From contig NZ_CP080389.1 of assembly GCF_030036535.1 (NCBI RefSeq), forward strand, positions 1 to 64,000: DNA of 64,000 nt. Direction: 5' to 3'. Under the pieces are notes generated by a model. The model made no database searches. It saw nothing but the letters and a program-made list of their open reading frames with translations, and was not told where the DNA came from. Positions 1 to 8,352 of this stretch are shown here, one piece after another. Within the stretch, counting starts at the first letter, position 1. The number at the start of each line of letters is the position of its first letter. Both the position numbers and the translations under genes were made by a program. The DNA comes from Agrobacterium cucumeris (GTDB lineage: Bacteria; Pseudomonadota; Alphaproteobacteria; Rhizobiales; Rhizobiaceae).

Positions 1-1215
1 ATGGCGAAGACCGCCGCGAAAACAGCGCCCGTATTTGAAGGGTTGACCGCATTGATGGAGCGTCATGCAGACGCCCTCTCCAGCCAACTTCAAGCACATC
101 ATCTCAAGGTCTTCCCTCCGACCTCCGAGAAGGGAATTCGAACATTTGCGCCATCCGAGGCGTCCAAGCTGCTTGGCGTCGGTGAGTCTTATTTAAGGCA
201 GACTGCTTCGGAAATGCCAGAGCTGAACTTGACCATGAGCCCAGGTGGTCGGCGGACTTTCTCGATCGAAGACATCCATGCAATCCGCAAGCACATGGAC
301 CAGGTCGGCCGCGGGAACAGACGCTACCTGCCGCATCGCCGAGACGGTGAGCAGCTTCAGGTTATTTCAGTGATGAATTTTAAAGGCGGGTCGGGTAAGA
401 CGACCACCGCCGCGCATCTCGCACAGTATCTGGCCATGCGCGGGTACCGGATTCTGGCAATCGATCTCGATCCTCAGGCAAGCCTTTCCGCCCTCTTCGG
501 TAGTCAGCCAGAAACAGACGTGGGTCCGAACGAAACTCTCTACGGCGCCATCAGGTACGATGAGGAGCAGGTACCGGTCGAGCAAGTGGTCCGAGGGACC
601 TATATTCCCGATCTCCACCTCATCCCCGGTAATCTCGAACTGATGGAATTCGAGCACGACACGCCGCGTGCGCTGATGAAGCGAAAGGAAGGCGATACGC
701 TCTTCTACGGTCGGATCAGTCAAGTCATCGAAGACATCGCGGATAACTATGACGTTGTCGTTATCGATTGTCCTCCCCAGCTAGGCTACCTCACGCTGTC
801 GGCATTGACGGCGGCAACCTCCATCTTGGTCACTGTGCATCCGCAGATGCTGGACGTGATGTCCATGAACCAGTTCCTGGCCATGACATCGAACCTGCTA
901 CGCGAAATTGAGAACGCCGGGGCCGAGTTCAAGTTCAATTGGATGCGCTACCTGATAACGCGTTTCGAACCAAGCGATGGACCGCAAAACCAGATGGTAG
1001 GTTATCTTCGGTCGATCTTTGGTGAAAATGTTCTCAATTTCCCGATGCTTAAGACGACAGCGGTTTCGGACGCCGGCCTGACCAACCAAACCCTTTTCGA
1101 AGTCGAGCGCAGCCAGTTCACGCGCTCGACCTATGATCGAGCCTTGGAAGCCATGAACGCGGTCAACGACGAAATCGAAGGCCTGATTAAAAAAGCATGG
1201 GGTAGACCGACATGA
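1..1215 (+). CDS. repA: RepA, ParA-type plasmid partition ATPase
   Basis: Plasmid-partition ATPase of the repABC cassette, 404 aa, the normal length for RepA. The deviant Walker A box (FKGGSGKTTT) lies near residues 126-135 and is followed by the DLDPQASL motif (about 155) and the VVIDCPPQLGYL Walker B region (about 250). The N-terminal part contains a MerR-like helix-turn-helix (SEASKLLGVGESYLRQTA, about 52-69) that in this family binds the repA operator for autorepression. The ATG is the first base of the window, so the promoter and operator lie outside. The stop overlaps the start of repB by 4 bases (ATGA), indicating translational coupling. RepA is expected to drive segregation with RepB bound to parS. 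Confidence 0.97.
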   Translation: MAKTAAKTAPVFEGLTALMERHADALSSQLQAHHLKVFPPTSEKGIRTFAPSEASKLLGVGESYLRQTASEMPELNLTMSPGGRRTFSIEDIHAIRKHMDQVGRGNRRYLPHRRDGEQLQVISVMNFKGGSGKTTTAAHLAQYLAMRGYRILAIDLDPQASLSALFGSQPETDVGPNETLYGAIRYDEEQVPVEQVVRGTYIPDLHLIPGNLELMEFEHDTPRALMKRKEGDTLFYGRISQVIEDIADNYDVVVIDCPPQLGYLTLSALTAATSILVTVHPQMLDVMSMNQFLAMTSNLLREIENAGAEFKFNWMRYLITRFEPSDGPQNQMVGYLRSIFGENVLNFPMLKTTAVSDAGLTNQTLFEVERSQFTRSTYDRALEAMNAVNDEIEGLIKKAWGRPT

Positions 1216-2234
1216 GCCGCAAGCACATCCTCGGGGTCTCGACAGACGCACCCGAAACGCCCGCAGCAGAGAGCCGGACGGCAAAGAGCCGCTCCATGCC
1301 GCTTCTCGGGGTGGTGAGAAAGGAGCGCGACCCGTCAACGAAGCTGACCGCAAACATTGGCAACGCGCTACGCGAGCAGAACGATCGACTTGGCCGCGCG
1401 GAGGAGATTGAGCGGCGGCTTGCTGAGGGCCACGCCGTGGTGGAACTGGACGCTTCGTCCATCGAGCCCTCCTTTGTGCGGGATCGCATGCAGGGGGACA
1501 TCGACGGACTCCTTGATTCAATCCGCGAGCAAGGGCAGCAGGTCCCGATCCTGGTGAGACCTCATCCCGACCAGCCAGGCCGATATCAGGTGGCCTTTGG
1601 CCACCGCCGACTGCGCGCGGTTCTAGATCTTGGCCTTCCTGTAAAGGCAATCGTTCGTGACCTGACGGACGAGCAACTCGTCGTCGCGCAGGGCCAGGAG
1701 AACAATGAGCGTGAGGATCTCACCTTCATCGAAAAGGCGCGCTTCGCGCATCGACTGAATAAGCAGTTCTCGCGAGAGATCGTCATTGCCGCAATGTCGA
1801 TCGATAAAAGCAATCTGTCGAAGATGCTCCTTCTTGTCGACGCCCTCCCCTCCGAACTGATCGATGCCATTGGGGCCGCTCCAGGAGTTGGACGACCCAG
1901 CTGGCAACAACTGGCAGAACTGGTCGAGAAGGCAGCTTCGCCGTCGGACGCGATCAAATTTGCGGCCTCAGCAGAGGTGCAGACGCTGCCATCGGCAGAC
2001 CGCTTCAAGGCGCTGATAGGCCATCTCAAGCCGCGTCGCATCGCGCGCGGGCTTCCGGACGTCATGTCGACCCCCGATGGCGACAGACTTGCGCAGGTGA
2101 CACAGAGCAAGAGCAAGCTGGAGATTACGATCGACAGGAAAGCCACGCCAGACTTTGCCGCCTTCGTACTCGAACATTTGCCGGCGCTTTATCAGGCACA
2201 CCGTGCAAAGCATCCACAGAAACAGGGAGACTAA
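1212..2234 (+). CDS. repB: RepB, ParB-type centromere-binding protein
   Basis: ParB-family partition protein, 340 aa, second gene of repABC. The ParB/Sulfiredoxin-like N-terminal domain is visible around residues 90-190, with the VAFGHRRLRAVLDLG and NNEREDLTFIEKARFA motifs typical of ParB. A helix-turn-helix region follows (IVIAAMSIDKSNLSKMLLLVDALP). The start overlaps the repA stop by ATGA. RepB binds the parS centromere and also corepresses repABC in this family; two candidate parS palindromes are downstream of repC at 3677 and 4131. Confidence 0.97.
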   Translation: MSRKHILGVSTDAPETPAAESRTAKSRSMPLLGVVRKERDPSTKLTANIGNALREQNDRLGRAEEIERRLAEGHAVVELDASSIEPSFVRDRMQGDIDGLLDSIREQGQQVPILVRPHPDQPGRYQVAFGHRRLRAVLDLGLPVKAIVRDLTDEQLVVAQGQENNEREDLTFIEKARFAHRLNKQFSREIVIAAMSIDKSNLSKMLLLVDALPSELIDAIGAAPGVGRPSWQQLAELVEKAASPSDAIKFAASAEVQTLPSADRFKALIGHLKPRRIARGLPDVMSTPDGDRLAQVTQSKSKLEITIDRKATPDFAAFVLEHLPALYQAHRAKHPQKQGD

Positions 2235-2240
2235 CCCGCA

Positions 2241-2296
2241 AAAGAAAAGAGCCCCCTCAACGTTGCCGTCGTGGAAGCCCTTCTGTCTCTTTAGCA
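2241..2296 (-). ncRNA. repE: Antisense counter-transcribed RNA (RepE/ctRNA) controlling repC
   Basis: The 155-bp repB-repC gap has the arrangement known for repABC plasmids, where a small antisense RNA represses repC. Reading the minus strand, a -35-like TTGACG (2330-2325) and a -10-like GATTCT (2307-2302) are 17 bp apart. Downstream is an imperfect stem (CTTCCACG with CGTTGAGG) followed by GGGGGCTC and a U-rich run (positions 2249-2241). Predicted RNA is about 55 nt, in the usual size range. The ends are estimates. Confidence 0.72.
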
Positions 2297-2389
2297 CGAA
2301 CAGAATCGCATTTCCTCGAATCTTCGTCAAGAGTCTTTGGCGCCGTTTTGGTGAGCTGATTTCTTTTGCCTGCTGAAAGGTGAAAGACG

Positions 2390-3604
2390 ATGCAGACAGG
2401 AAGTGTGACGACGCCATTCGGGCGGCGGCCGATGACGCTTGCGCTCGTGCGGCGCCAGTCGGCTTCGGCCGATATCAAACAAGGCAAGGCAGCGGATAAG
2501 TGGAAAGTCTTCAGAGACGCCTCCGCCGCCATGGAACTACTCGGGATTCAGTCCAATAGCCTCGCGGTTCTTGACGCGCTTTTGAGCTTTTATCCTGAGA
2601 ATGAGTTGCGCCAAGACGCCCAACTGATTGTCTTCCCCTCGAATGCTCAGCTTGCTTTACGAGCGCATGCGATGGCGGGCGCGACTTTGCGCAGACATAT
2701 CGCCATCCTGGTGGAAGCAGGCCTAATCGTCCGCAAGGATAGCGCCAATGGAAAGCGCTACGCCCGTAAGGACGGCGAGGGACGCATCGAGAGCGCCTTC
2801 GGTTTCGATCTGTCGCCGCTCTTGGCACGGTCCGAAGAGTTGGCGATGAAGGCGCAGCAGGTGATGGCCAACAGAGCGGCGTTCAGGAAGGCCAAGGAGA
2901 GCCTGACGATCTGCCGACGCGATGTCCGCAAGCTAATTACGGCCGCGATGGAGGAAGGCGCCGAAGGCGACTGGAAAGCGATCGAGGACATCTATGTAGC
3001 GCTTGTGGGCAGAATCCCGCGCGCTCCGACGCTCACCGATGTAACGACGATCCTTGAAGAAATGGAGATGCTGCGCGAGGAGATAGTCAATCGGCTGGAA
3101 TTTCACGAAAATTCCGAAAATAATAGCACCAATGATGCTCACAATGAGCAGCACATACAGAATTCAAATCCCGAATCCATCCGTGAACTTGAACCTAGCT
3201 CTCGAAAAGAGCAGGGAGCGAAGCCGAGCGAAATCCGCCGGCCGAAGAGCGAGCCGCTTAAGGCGTTCCCGTTGGGTGTGGTGTTGAAGGCATGCCCGAC
3301 GATATCGGACTACGGGCCGGGTGGCGCAATCGGAAACTGGCGAGACTTGATGTCAGCGGCGGTAGTCGTTCGATCGATGCTGAAGGTGAGCCCCTCGGCC
3401 TATCAGGAAGCCTGCGATGCCATGGGGCCGGAAAATGCGGCCGCGGCTGTCGCTTGCATCCTGGAGCGCGCAAACTTCATCAACTCGGCTGGCGGCTATC
3501 TGCGGGATCTGACAAGGCGCACGGAACGAGGAGAGTTTTCGCTTGGTCCTATGATAATGGCGTTGTTGAGGGCCAACGGGCAGGGGAGTTTGCAAGCTGG
3601 GTAG
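2390..3604 (+). CDS. repC: RepC, plasmid replication initiator
   Basis: Replication initiator of repABC plasmids, 404 aa, full length. The N-terminal region has the typical MQTGSVTTPFGRRPMTLALVR start and a winged-helix-like section (LRAHAMAGATLRRHIAILVEAGLIVRKDSANGKRYARK, about residues 90-125). The C-terminal third has the conserved WRDLMSAAVVVRSMLKVSPSAY and GGYLRDLTRRTERGEFSLGPM motifs. An AAAGGTG ribosome site precedes the ATG. In this family the origin lies within repC itself. Expression is expected to be limited by the antisense RNA upstream. Confidence 0.97.
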   Translation: MQTGSVTTPFGRRPMTLALVRRQSASADIKQGKAADKWKVFRDASAAMELLGIQSNSLAVLDALLSFYPENELRQDAQLIVFPSNAQLALRAHAMAGATLRRHIAILVEAGLIVRKDSANGKRYARKDGEGRIESAFGFDLSPLLARSEELAMKAQQVMANRAAFRKAKESLTICRRDVRKLITAAMEEGAEGDWKAIEDIYVALVGRIPRAPTLTDVTTILEEMEMLREEIVNRLEFHENSENNSTNDAHNEQHIQNSNPESIRELEPSSRKEQGAKPSEIRRPKSEPLKAFPLGVVLKACPTISDYGPGGAIGNWRDLMSAAVVVRSMLKVSPSAYQEACDAMGPENAAAAVACILERANFINSAGGYLRDLTRRTERGEFSLGPMIMALLRANGQGSLQAG

Positions 3605-3676
3605 GTTTCAATGAGCCCGAACTCGAAAATTAGATGCGGGTGGAGCGGCCAAGAAAGCATCTGGGCAATTTTCTTG

Positions 3677-3692
3677 GTGGTCAGCTGACCAC
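3677..3692. promoter_or_regulatory. parS: Candidate parS site, copy 1
   Basis: GTGGTCAGCTGACCAC, a perfect 16-bp palindrome 72 bp after the repC stop. It has the 16-bp length and central GC of repABC parS sites (general form GTTN4GCN4AAC), although the ends read GTG/CAC rather than GTT/AAC. The following 20 bases (AGTCCTAAGCAGCTGAAAA) are repeated almost exactly after copy 2. Location downstream of repC is known for the parS of some rhizobial repABC plasmids. Confidence 0.6.
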
Positions 3693-4130
3693 AGTCCTAA
3701 GCAGCTGAAAATGAACGTATGTTATGGGGGCAGGGTCGTTCCAGCTCTCTGGGTTGGGGGCTGTGGGACGCGTGTGCTGTGTTGAGAACAGGGGGCGGCG
3801 CGCCCAATTGGAAGCAGCGGATTGAGAGGACCACGGCGCCGGGAAGGGCTCGACGGCGCACCCGGCGGTGCGATCTGGCCGGAGATCGGCGGTGGAACGC
3901 ATGCGGCTGTCCGCGACCTCTTGGGCCGAGTTCAGGGATGGCTGCGCCGCTCCAATAGGGCGCCGCTGTTGAAAGGTTTCGTAGATCCATCTGCCCTTGC
4001 CAGGCGACGATGGCGCCCCTTTCGCCTTCAGCGATGACAGCGGTATGGGGGGCGGTGATGATGCTTCCTGAAGAAGTCAGCCTCACAGCCGTGCCCCTCA
4101 GGGCACAGGGCGCCGAGGGCATCTTTTTTA

Positions 4131-4146
4131 GTGGTCAGCTGACCAC
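4131..4146. promoter_or_regulatory. parS: Candidate parS site, copy 2
   Basis: Second exact copy of GTGGTCAGCTGACCAC in the same orientation, followed by AGCCTTAAACAACTGAAAA, which matches the flank of copy 1 at about 15 of 19 positions. The shared flank extends the repeat unit to roughly 36 bp. The copies are 454 bp apart with no gene between them. Confidence 0.6.
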
Positions 4147-4280
4147 AGCCTTAAACAACTGAAAAACAATCGTTTTTCGAACGTGATTCTGGAAAGAGAG
4201 TTTCTTATCTCATGATCCGCGGATCACGTACTTCCGCGAAAAGCCAGCCACGTGAAGCGGTCCATGCAACCCAAATTCCG

Positions 4281-4970
4281 CTACTGATCGAATTGCTTGG
4301 CAAGCCTACGAACCTTGGCAGCAAGGTCCGTCTCGGGGCTTTCCCCTTCAAGACCCTGCGCTTTGTCGAAACTATCGACCTGCAGTTCATGCAAGGCGAA
4401 GAAGTCATGGGTGTAGATTGCCTTCTCACTCCCGGCCGTCTTCACGAACACAACGATGTTCTTGGTGTCAACCTGCGCTTCGAGCCGTATCAGGTGCTCG
4501 CTGTAGGCGTCGAAATTTGGGTGCACAAAGCGATAGTTATTGCTGTCTTGAAACTTGGTTGAATCGTCCGCGTCTACGACAAAGCCGTCTCCGCTACGCT
4601 TGAACTGCATGTTGCACCGCTTGCACGCGGCCGCGAGATTCCAGATCGCATAGCTGAATGGTTTGTAGACCGGCTTTCCCTTGGGAAGGATGTGCTCGCG
4701 ATCGGTCATGTACGGGCCCGCACCATTTAGGTTCAGGCGGCAATAACAGCAATTTCCGCCATGGCGCGCGAGGTGATAGGCGAGGATCTTGTCCTTCGCG
4801 CTTTTGAGCGCCTGCAGTTCGTTCTGGTCCTCGGACTTCCAGTCCCAGGGCTTCTCTATTTCCAAGGCCTTCCCGACCGCCGCAGCTTCCTCCACACTCA
4901 GCTGAAAATCGTCAAGCGCCGGCAAATAGCGGTCAACCATCGCTCTTGTTGTCCCCGCGCCGCTGTGCAT
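4281..4970 (-). CDS. HNH endonuclease, Septu PtuB-like
   Basis: 229-aa HNH-family nuclease. The zinc/HNH core is visible: C74-x2-C77 (NCCYC), DREHILPKG with H93, the NLAAACKRCN segment with N111, and C116-x2-C119. This layout (CxxC, H-x-x-PK, N, CxxC) is that of HNH proteins such as PtuB. Its start is 4 bases after the stop of the ATPase gene on the same strand, so the two form an operon. An AAA ATPase directly followed by an HNH nuclease of about 230 aa is the architecture of the Septu anti-phage system. Met-11 (4940) is an alternative start. Assignment to Septu rests on gene pairing and motifs, not on a profile search. Confidence 0.8.
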   Translation of the reverse strand: MHSGAGTTRAMVDRYLPALDDFQLSVEEAAAVGKALEIEKPWDWKSEDQNELQALKSAKDKILAYHLARHGGNCCYCRLNLNGAGPYMTDREHILPKGKPVYKPFSYAIWNLAAACKRCNMQFKRSGDGFVVDADDSTKFQDSNNYRFVHPNFDAYSEHLIRLEAQVDTKNIVVFVKTAGSEKAIYTHDFFALHELQVDSFDKAQGLEGESPETDLAAKVRRLAKQFDQ

Positions 4971-4974
4971 CGAC

Positions 4975-6105
4975 CTACTCCATCAAGTCTTCAACCGCTT
5001 TGAAAAACTTCCGCTGTTTTTCGTCGAAGCTCTTGATCGCCATATCGTTGACGAGCGCAATCGCGCTGTCGCGGGTAATTTCACCGCGTTCTACCCGCGC
5101 AACGACACCTACCATCTCCTCGCTCACGAAATGGCTTGCTGGCGTGATCACATCAAAAGCGCGCCAAAGGACGCCTTCCACGTTCGCTGCTGAGTCCTTG
5201 GCCTCCTGCAGATCGAGTACGGACGGTTCGCCATCTTGAACTTGAAACACAGAGACAATATCGGGCAAGGCTCCAAGAGCACCAACGACGATCAAAGGCG
5301 CGTGGGTCGCGACGACGATCGTGGCGTTGCGGTAAAAGACTGCCGCGACGATCTTCTCGAGATACTCCCGCTGCCAGCGGGGATGTAGGCTGTTCTCTGG
5401 CTCGTCAATCAGGATAACCGGTTCCTGGCCGATGGAGCTGATCAAGAACACGAGGGAGGAAATCAGTGCGAGTTCACCCGAACTGGCATTCAGTAGCTCA
5501 ATGACTTCGCCATCGTGCCTTTCGAGAAAGACCTGGATTCCGCGAATGCGTCCAAGCCGTCGAAGGCTATCCTCGCTTCGGAGGATAGCTCCGAATTCTC
5601 GACCCAATGAAAACGACAACGCCGATTCCCCTTGGTGAATCCAGAGAATTTCGGCAGGGTTATGCCGACGCAAGAATGCGACGACTGCGTCGTAGTCGTT
5701 TGGATCGAACAGGAAATCTGCTGGGTCTAGATATGCCGTGTACGGGTCCGAATCGACGAGGAACCCGAACCGTGGCCGATAACCGCAGTATTCGAGGATC
5801 GCGCCGATCTGGTAAAATCGTGAGTCCGGTTGGTCGATGGTCCTTCCGATCGCGCGCTTGACGATGCTCTTTGGAGACCTGCTGCCTCTGCCGGCCGTGA
5901 TGCGCTTCAATCCACGCAAGCCGGAAAAGCGATCATGGGCGGTGTTGGAAATGATTGCCAGATCCCGATCACCACGGATCTGGATCGCGAGTTCGCGAAG
6001 AAAGCGGCTTTTGCCGGAGCCGTTGGGTCCGACGAGGATGGCAACCTTCTCAGCGACGGGCCTTTGGTTCGCCAGTCCAAGCCGTTGCAAGTTTGAGGAG
6101 GCCAT
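4975..6105 (-). CDS. AAA ATPase (OLD/AAA_21-like), Septu PtuA-like
   Basis: 376-aa ABC-type/SMC-like ATPase. Walker A GPNGSGKS lies at residues 26-33, the signature-like LNASSGELALISSLVFLIS near residues 205-225, and Walker B VILIDEPENSLHPRWQREYLEKI after it, followed by a VVATHAPLIV H-loop. The Walker B 'DEPE..LHPRWQ' form is typical of AAA_21/AAA_15 ATPases in defence systems. It is the first gene of a two-gene operon with an HNH nuclease, the PtuA-PtuB order. It is shorter than many PtuA proteins (about 500 aa), so this may be a Septu variant. Next door is the plasmid backbone on one side and a recombinase operon on the other. Confidence 0.82.
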   Translation of the reverse strand: MASSNLQRLGLANQRPVAEKVAILVGPNGSGKSRFLRELAIQIRGDRDLAIISNTAHDRFSGLRGLKRITAGRGSRSPKSIVKRAIGRTIDQPDSRFYQIGAILEYCGYRPRFGFLVDSDPYTAYLDPADFLFDPNDYDAVVAFLRRHNPAEILWIHQGESALSFSLGREFGAILRSEDSLRRLGRIRGIQVFLERHDGEVIELLNASSGELALISSLVFLISSIGQEPVILIDEPENSLHPRWQREYLEKIVAAVFYRNATIVVATHAPLIVVGALGALPDIVSVFQVQDGEPSVLDLQEAKDSAANVEGVLWRAFDVITPASHFVSEEMVGVVARVERGEITRDSAIALVNDMAIKSFDEKQRKFFKAVEDLME

Positions 6106-6226
6106 TTGATGTCCTGGACGGCACGTTTCGAGTGTGAGGAAGGGCTACGCTACGTAGAGGATCCGAATCAAGCCCTCCGATGAATACCCTATCCGCCATC
6201 CTCTTCAATTTCGTCCAGCGCGGTCT

Positions 6227-7384
6227 TCAGAGCATCCGGGCGGCCTTGCCACTTCGCCGTACCGCACTGTTATAGTAGCTCGACGCCTGCTGGACCGATC
6301 GATGCCGCGACTGCTCCATCGCTTCGGGTAGGGGAATGCCTCGGTTCGCAGCCTCCGTGAGGTACCCGGATCGCAGCCCGTGCGCCGAAAACTCCGCCGG
6401 CTCCAGCCCGGCCATCCTTACCCGCTGCTTGACGATGTCGTTGACGGCCTTCGGATCGAGCGCCCGGCGGCTGACATTGCCCCAGCGGTCGATCGCCCGA
6501 AACACGCTGCCACTTTCGATTTTGCCGGCCGCCAGCCAGGCGTTCAGGGCGACTACCGGTCGGCCGGTCAAATAGACGACTTCGTCCTGATCGGCGCCGG
6601 AGGTCTTGGTCCGACCGAGGTGAATCGACAAAGAGGGGAGGAGGCTTCCATCCTCAGCCTCAACCGGGGCTTCGATCGTCAATTGTTCTCTTCGGAGGCC
6701 GGCGACTTCGCTGCGGCGACGACCGCCGGATGCGAAGGCGACCATGAGGATCGCCCGATCGCGCAGATCGCGGAGACTGTGTTCGCCGCAGGTTGCCAGC
6801 AGCTTCGCCAGCACGTCGCCGGTCACCGCCTTGGCGCTCTTACGAAGGCGTTGTCGCGGCACGGCACGGACGGCGAGGCGAACGGCCGACTTCAGGGCAG
6901 GGGAGGCGAAAGCACCTTGAGCGCCGCGCCATCTCGTTAGCGTCGACCAGTTCGCGAGCCGCCGCCGCACCGTGTCCGGCGCATGCGGGCCGGTGGACCT
7001 GAGGAAGCCGCCATCCCGCAACGCGTGCTCGACGTCGGCCGGCATGCCGTGCTCGGGATCGGTCTCGCGCTGGCGCGGATTCCAAAGATGATGCACCACG
7101 AATTTCAGCAGCAGCGCCTCCGGCGCCGGCCAGGGCAGGGGAGATCCGGTTGCGGCTAACGACCAGGCTTCCAGATAGGCAAGATCGGAGGTCAGCGCGC
7201 GCAGCGTGTTTTCGCCCATGCCTTCGTTGACGAGATGCCGCAGTGTCTCGACATCCTGGTCGGTCAATAACTCGGCGAGCTTGTCGCGCCGGTCGATCGG
7301 CAGCACCGCGGCGATCGTATCGAGCTGTTCTGCGCGGCGCTCGACCGCCGGCGGCACCGCCGGCTGACCCGGCCGCGCGACCAT
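6227..7384 (-). CDS. Tyrosine-type site-specific recombinase
   Basis: Phage-integrase family recombinase, 385 aa from the start chosen here. The catalytic set is visible: first Arg in FASGGRRRSEVAGLR, HxxR in SAHGLRSGYL, the second His in EQSRHRSVQQ and the nucleophile Tyr in ASSYYNSAV. The N-terminal half is a SAM-like core-binding domain. An upstream start at 7411 exists, but the ATG at 7384 overlaps the upstream gene's TAA as TAATG, the usual sign of coupled translation. It is the last gene of a five-gene minus-strand operon with toxin-antitoxin genes. Likely roles are plasmid multimer resolution or integration of the element; the target site is unknown. Confidence 0.9.
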   Translation of the reverse strand: MVARPGQPAVPPAVERRAEQLDTIAAVLPIDRRDKLAELLTDQDVETLRHLVNEGMGENTLRALTSDLAYLEAWSLAATGSPLPWPAPEALLLKFVVHHLWNPRQRETDPEHGMPADVEHALRDGGFLRSTGPHAPDTVRRRLANWSTLTRWRGAQGAFASPALKSAVRLAVRAVPRQRLRKSAKAVTGDVLAKLLATCGEHSLRDLRDRAILMVAFASGGRRRSEVAGLRREQLTIEAPVEAEDGSLLPSLSIHLGRTKTSGADQDEVVYLTGRPVVALNAWLAAGKIESGSVFRAIDRWGNVSRRALDPKAVNDIVKQRVRMAGLEPAEFSAHGLRSGYLTEAANRGIPLPEAMEQSRHRSVQQASSYYNSAVRRSGKAARML

Positions 7385-7671
7385 TAGGCCTGCTCCTTCT
7401 GTGGCCGCCACCGCGCGATGATCTGCTCGATCTCGCTCCGGTAGTCATACGGGTAGACGATGTCCTCCTCGCGGGCGAGAAAGGTGAAGATCGTCGCCAT
7501 GTCCGCACCAATGTGCGGATCGACATTGGCAAGATCGGTGAGATCGAAACCGCCATGCACGTCGGCGTTCCACCAGGCAAGCAGGAAGTTGGCGACGCGC
7601 CGGCCTTGGCCGGTGTCCTCGTGGGCGACGTTCAGGAGCTTTTCGAGCGCAAATCTCACCCGGTCATCCAT
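7384..7671 (-). CDS. Small conserved protein (DUF7673-like)
   Basis: 95-aa soluble protein without signal peptide. The sequence (ALEKLLNVAHEDTGQGRRVANFLLAWWNA ... DLANVDPHIGADMATIFTFLA, split here by an ellipsis) resembles small conserved proteins found on proteobacterial plasmids and integrative elements (DUF7673-type). Its function is not known. Its stop shares a base with the recombinase start, so the two are probably co-translated. Confidence 0.7.
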   Translation of the reverse strand: MDDRVRFALEKLLNVAHEDTGQGRRVANFLLAWWNADVHGGFDLTDLANVDPHIGADMATIFTFLAREEDIVYPYDYRSEIEQIIARWRPQKEQA

Positions 7672-7713
7672 GGCACCCTCTTCCTCGTCCGTGAGTGCAG
7701 CGATTGACGACGT

Positions 7714-7962
7714 TCATCGGGGCAGGCCGTGGTCGTCATGGAGATCATCGTGGTTGGAGGTCGCATCAGCGGGCACGGTGGCGCGTCCCTCGGCAGCCAG
7801 CCTCAGGACCTCGTCCATCGTCCCTTCCCCGGCGGCAATCGATGTCAGCGCAGCAATCGGCCGCCTGTGGCGGCAGATCAGGATCTCATCCTGACCTGCC
7901 GCCAGGTCAATCAATTCCTCGAGCCGTGCCGAGGCCTCGTCAATCTCAACCAGGAGTTTCAT
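7714..7962 (-). CDS. Small Phd/YefM-like antitoxin-type protein
   Basis: 82-aa protein starting MKLLVEIDEASARLEELIDLA, whose first 45 residues resemble the beta-alpha-alpha-beta fold of Phd/YefM antitoxins (the segment DEILICRHRRPIAALTSI corresponds to the usual 'I.r.g.pvA.L'). ATG 7962 is chosen over TTG 7968 because AGAGG lies 9 bases upstream. It follows the PIN toxin by 12 bases. No second toxin gene follows it: the next gene is the DUF7673-like protein. It may be an orphan antitoxin or an additional regulator of the operon. Confidence 0.65.
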   Translation of the reverse strand: MKLLVEIDEASARLEELIDLAAGQDEILICRHRRPIAALTSIAAGEGTMDEVLRLAAEGRATVPADATSNHDDLHDDHGLPR

Positions 7963-7974
7963 GTTCAACGTCCT

Positions 7975-8352
7975 CTACCAGACACGTTCGTGCAGCACTG
8001 CATCGAATACCAGATCGGTGGAGACGAAAGCGCAATGCTCGAGCCGCGCCTGGGCCGCCAGAATCCGGTCCCAGGGGTCGCGATGCTCCCAATCGAAGGC
8101 AGCGGCGAGTTCGGCATGCAGATCGCTGATGGCAAGAGTCTGCAGGCCGCTGGCGGTCACCGCGGCGCGCAGTTCCTGCGGTTTCAGGTCGAGCTTCTTC
8201 AGCCGCATCTTGTTGTCGAGTTCGTAGAAGGAGACGGCGCTGACGAGGATCGTGTTGGCCTTGTCCTCGATCAGCGAACGGGCGGTCGCCGAGAGCCGAT
8301 CGCTGCCGATCGTCCACCAGTAGACGGCATGGCTGTCGAGCAGCACTTTCAT
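7975..8352 (-). CDS. vapC: PIN-domain toxin ribonuclease (VapC-like)
   Basis: 125-aa type II toxin. It begins MKVLLDSHAVYWW, the typical PIN start with the first acidic Asp (D6), and has a central conserved Glu (SFYELDNKMRL, E44), then HRDPWDRILAAQA with the later acidic residues. This variant (DxHAxxW, HRDPxDR) is the common VapC/Phd-associated PIN subtype. The start overlaps the antitoxin stop as ATGA. The toxin is expected to cleave RNA unless bound by the upstream antitoxin, stabilising the replicon by post-segregational killing. Confidence 0.88.
   Translation of the reverse strand: MKVLLDSHAVYWWTIGSDRLSATARSLIEDKANTILVSAVSFYELDNKMRLKKLDLKPQELRAAVTASGLQTLAISDLHAELAAAFDWEHRDPWDRILAAQARLEHCAFVSTDLVFDAVLHERVW

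Larger units (their letters stand above)
3605..4280. other. Non-coding segment downstream of repC with candidate partition/incompatibility sites
   Basis: About 675 bp without a convincing gene. It holds two copies of a 16-bp perfect palindrome (listed separately) that bracket roughly 440 bp. I found no recognisable protein domain in any frame; one minus-strand frame (about 3950-4100) reads openly but matches no family I know. The left part of repABC plasmids carries incompatibility determinants at this position, so this is likely a partition/incompatibility region. Confidence 0.5.

Noticed and set aside
898..1650. Long minus-strand frame across repA/repB
   Set aside because: Opposite-strand shadow of repA/repB with proline/arginine-rich composition and no domain.
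6840..7580. 246-aa minus-strand frame overlapping the first recombinase
   Set aside because: Out-of-frame shadow, rich in Arg and Ala; the recombinase frame carries all catalytic residues.
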